Below, piece after piece: positions 62,521 to 64,000 of a DNA stretch of 64,000 nucleotides. Every line of letters begins with the position of its first letter. The first letter of the stretch is position 1. The DNA is from CAIQIA01 sp945861105 (GTDB lineage: Bacteria > Cyanobacteriota > Cyanobacteriia > PCC-6307 > Cyanobiaceae): the NCBI GenBank assembly GCA_947488815.1, contig CANLCC010000004.1, forward strand, positions 22,940 to 86,939, in the 5' to 3' direction. The position numbers and the translations under genes are program-made. Under the pieces are notes generated by a model, which worked only from the letters and a program-made list of their open reading frames with translations, was not told the origin of the DNA and ran no database searches.

Positions 62521-63705
62521 TCAGCGGCCGGGGCGGACGACCACCAGCGGTGTGCGCTCGTTGGCGTTGCCCGCGGGGTTGGGCTTGAGGGCGCGCTCCA
62601 GCAGGGTGAGGTCGCAGCCATGGCTGGCGGCGAGCACCTTCACCCGACCGAGATCATTGACATCGACCACGGCCACCCCATGGCCCAGGGAGCGACTCAG
62701 ATCCTCAACGATGCGCTCGCTGTTCATCGGCCCCAGCACCACCGTCTGGTCATAAGGAGGGGTGGAACCGGTCACGTCATCGATGAGACGGGCCTGGTCC
62801 CCTGCGAGGCGGTAAAAGCCACCAGGGCTGCCGACCAGCTTCATCAGGGTCCCCAGCACCCAGGCCGTGAGCACCCGCGCCGGACCGACCAGATCGATCA
62901 GGGTCTGGAGACCACAGGCCGTGGCCAGGCTGCTGGTGGGATGGAACACGCGGCACAGCTGCCGGGCCAGGCCGCTGGGATGAATCTGGCTGGGGTGGAT
63001 GTACCTCCCCTGCATCACCGCCAGCGGACTTTCGGCAATCGTCAGGATGTCGCCGGGCTCCAGCAGCGCCCCGGCGTAGTGGCGCAGCACCGCCTCAGGA
63101 CTGTCGAGGGTGCCCAGCAGGTGGGTGCGCAGCGGCAGGACCCGACAGCCGTCGCCCTGGCGCCATTCGGCCGTCTCGGCGGTGAGGGGCTGCGGACGAC
63201 GCAGGGGCACCAGCACGCCATCGCGGCGACGCAGGCGCCCGAAGGGTCCGTAATTGCTCCAGAGCACCTCGACCCAGAGGGTGTCGAGTCGGTCCTGCAG
63301 CCGTTCGCCCCGCAGGGTCAGTTCAACGCGGGCCTGGGTGCGCTTATGGCCTTTCACGATGTAGGCAAACCAATAGCCGTCGGCCCGGGCCTCTTCATCG
63401 GGGTGCTGGGGGGTGACGCGGGTGTCGATGCGGATCCCGCCCAGGTCGTCGCGGCCCAGGAGGGTGGGCTTGATCCGCAGCTGGGGCACAAACACCTCCA
63501 TGCGGGGGTGGGGGTTGTCGATGGTCACCGTTCCAGCCACGGTCCAGCGGTCATCGGCCTCGGGGCTCACCTGCCAGCCCTCGGCGGCCAGGCGCAGGGG
63601 AGAGCGGGGCCGCAGGCGGTGGCGGGCCTCCAGCCAGAGCAGGGTGAAGCCGAAGCCCAGAAGGATCAGCGCTGCCAGCTGCAACAAGGAAGAAAGAGCG
63701 GCCAT
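62521..63705 (-). CDS. F420-0:gamma-glutamyl ligase-like (CofE-fold) membrane protein
   Basis: 394 residues from MAALSSLLQLAALILLGFGF. One N-terminal membrane helix precedes a ~110-residue domain with LRLAAEGWQVSPEADDRWTV and IRIDTRVTPQHPDEEARADGYWF. The main part resembles CofE ligases: LEPGDILTIAESPLAVMQGRYI, GSPGGFYRLAGDQARLIDDVTGSTPPYD, VLGPMNSERI and AVVDVNDLGRVKVLAAS. Cyanobacteria lack classical F420 use here, so the substrate is unknown. Confidence 0.78.
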   Translation of the reverse strand: MAALSSLLQLAALILLGFGFTLLWLEARHRLRPRSPLRLAAEGWQVSPEADDRWTVAGTVTIDNPHPRMEVFVPQLRIKPTLLGRDDLGGIRIDTRVTPQHPDEEARADGYWFAYIVKGHKRTQARVELTLRGERLQDRLDTLWVEVLWSNYGPFGRLRRRDGVLVPLRRPQPLTAETAEWRQGDGCRVLPLRTHLLGTLDSPEAVLRHYAGALLEPGDILTIAESPLAVMQGRYIHPSQIHPSGLARQLCRVFHPTSSLATACGLQTLIDLVGPARVLTAWVLGTLMKLVGSPGGFYRLAGDQARLIDDVTGSTPPYDQTVVLGPMNSERIVEDLSRSLGHGVAVVDVNDLGRVKVLAASHGCDLTLLERALKPNPAGNANERTPLVVVRPGR

Positions 63706-63780
63706 GCCGGGGGATCTGGTTGGGCGGAGGGTAGCCCGCCCATCGGGTCCGGTCTCTTGCAGGGGGGGGTGATGGTGGTC

Positions 63781-63863
63781 TGCTACGTTCAGGAAGTGGT
63801 CCAGAGCGGGCCCGTCGACAGCTGGAACGGTCTCCGATTCCTCCGCCGACGACCTGCTACGGT
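63781..63863 (+). promoter_or_regulatory. Two possible extended -10 elements in a right-edge leader
   Basis: TGCTACGTT (63781-63789) and TGCTACGGT (63855-63863) both fit the extended -10 pattern TGnTAnnnT and lie 74 bases apart in a 228-base gap after the divergent CofE-like gene. They would drive rightward transcription off the window. No clear -35 boxes. Confidence 0.35.
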
Positions 63864-63933
63864 TCACAAGTCGCCTGAGAGGGCGGCAGCACCTGGACAA
63901 CCGAAAAGCTTAAGGAACCGACGTTTCTGTCGC

Positions 63934-64000
63934 GTGACTTCCGATCTGGAGGAGCGAAAGCGCCAAGAGGATCTGGAGCACGGAGAGCGACAGGGACGCG
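63934..64000 (+). CDS. Possible start of a gene running off the window
   Basis: GTG followed by an open frame giving VTSDLEERKRQEDLEHGERQ, a highly charged N-terminus. AAGGAA lies about 17 bases before it, too far for a normal ribosome binding site, so the real start could be beyond the window and this could be leader. Not recognised. Confidence 0.3.
   Translation, partial: MTSDLEERKRQEDLEHGERQGR

Overview
The window comes from a high-GC picocyanobacterium of the Cyanobium / Synechococcus (alpha-cyanobacterial) type. It carries magnesium chelatase ChlH, a high-light-inducible protein, a B12-dependent monomeric ribonucleotide reductase, the ~300-residue class I phosphoribulokinase, and many small families that I know mainly from cyanobacteria (DUF1816, DUF2811, DUF2949, DUF3038, DUF3288, DUF3318, DUF3386, DUF3531, DUF3727, DUF4335, CGLD27). 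The sequence is dense chromosomal core. I see no insertion sequence, phage, integrase, plasmid function or CRISPR array. All family names were recognised by eye from the translations; no database was searched.

Layout. 0-6.5 kb (minus): gatA, a DUF1816 protein, rlmB with unusual low-complexity arms, mini-RNase III, a STAS protein, carA and trpD. 6.5-18.6 kb (mixed): DUF3288, an ABC half-transporter, msrA, a group 3 sigma factor, a phytyl-phosphate-kinase-like membrane protein, rsmE, an ABC ATPase with Hsp33, a CPP1-like protein, prfC and a Coq4 homologue. 18.8-23.6 kb: nrdJ, tRNA-Ser(UGA) and a GT39-type membrane glycosyltransferase. 23.6-29.3 kb is a signalling block: an EnvZ/OmpR-like pair, a secreted EF-hand protein, a yeast-type cytosine deaminase and an 836-residue sensor kinase. 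29.3-33.7 kb: a tightly coupled DUF3038-DUF4335-unknown trio, apt, DUF2949, a UbiH-type monooxygenase and an hli gene with a very clear terminator. 33.7-37.7 kb: chlH.

37.8-50.2 kb holds dapB, folP-tpiA, an S4 protein, a second ABC half-transporter, small DUF genes, carB (about 39 kb from carA), then DUF3318-rsfS-CGLD27-asparaginase and an initiator tRNA with a near-consensus promoter and an intrinsic terminator. 50.2-55.6 kb is a tightly packed minus-strand run: orf98-pilD-accD-orf141-oxidoreductase-cbiX-broken gene-DUF2811. 55.6-63.7 kb (minus): prk, leuB, lpxD, proB, a YqeG phosphatase, DUF3727, ruvX, a GNAT-like protein and a CofE-like ligase. The right edge has a possible promoter/leader region running off the window.

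Genes work mainly in amino-acid and nucleotide supply (trpD, carA/B, dapB, leuB, proB, nrdJ, apt), tetrapyrrole and photosynthesis (chlH, hli, cbiX, prk), lipid and envelope (accD, lpxD), and translation quality (gatA, prfC, rlmB, rsmE, rsfS, ruvX). The points most worth a second look are a probable non-canonical AUC start on the STAS gene, a gene broken by two single-base losses in homopolymers, a terminator whose U-tract abuts the ubiH-like start codon, the stop/start coupling of a cytosine deaminase to a large sensor kinase, and a Coq4 homologue with an intact metal motif in an organism that should make plastoquinone.
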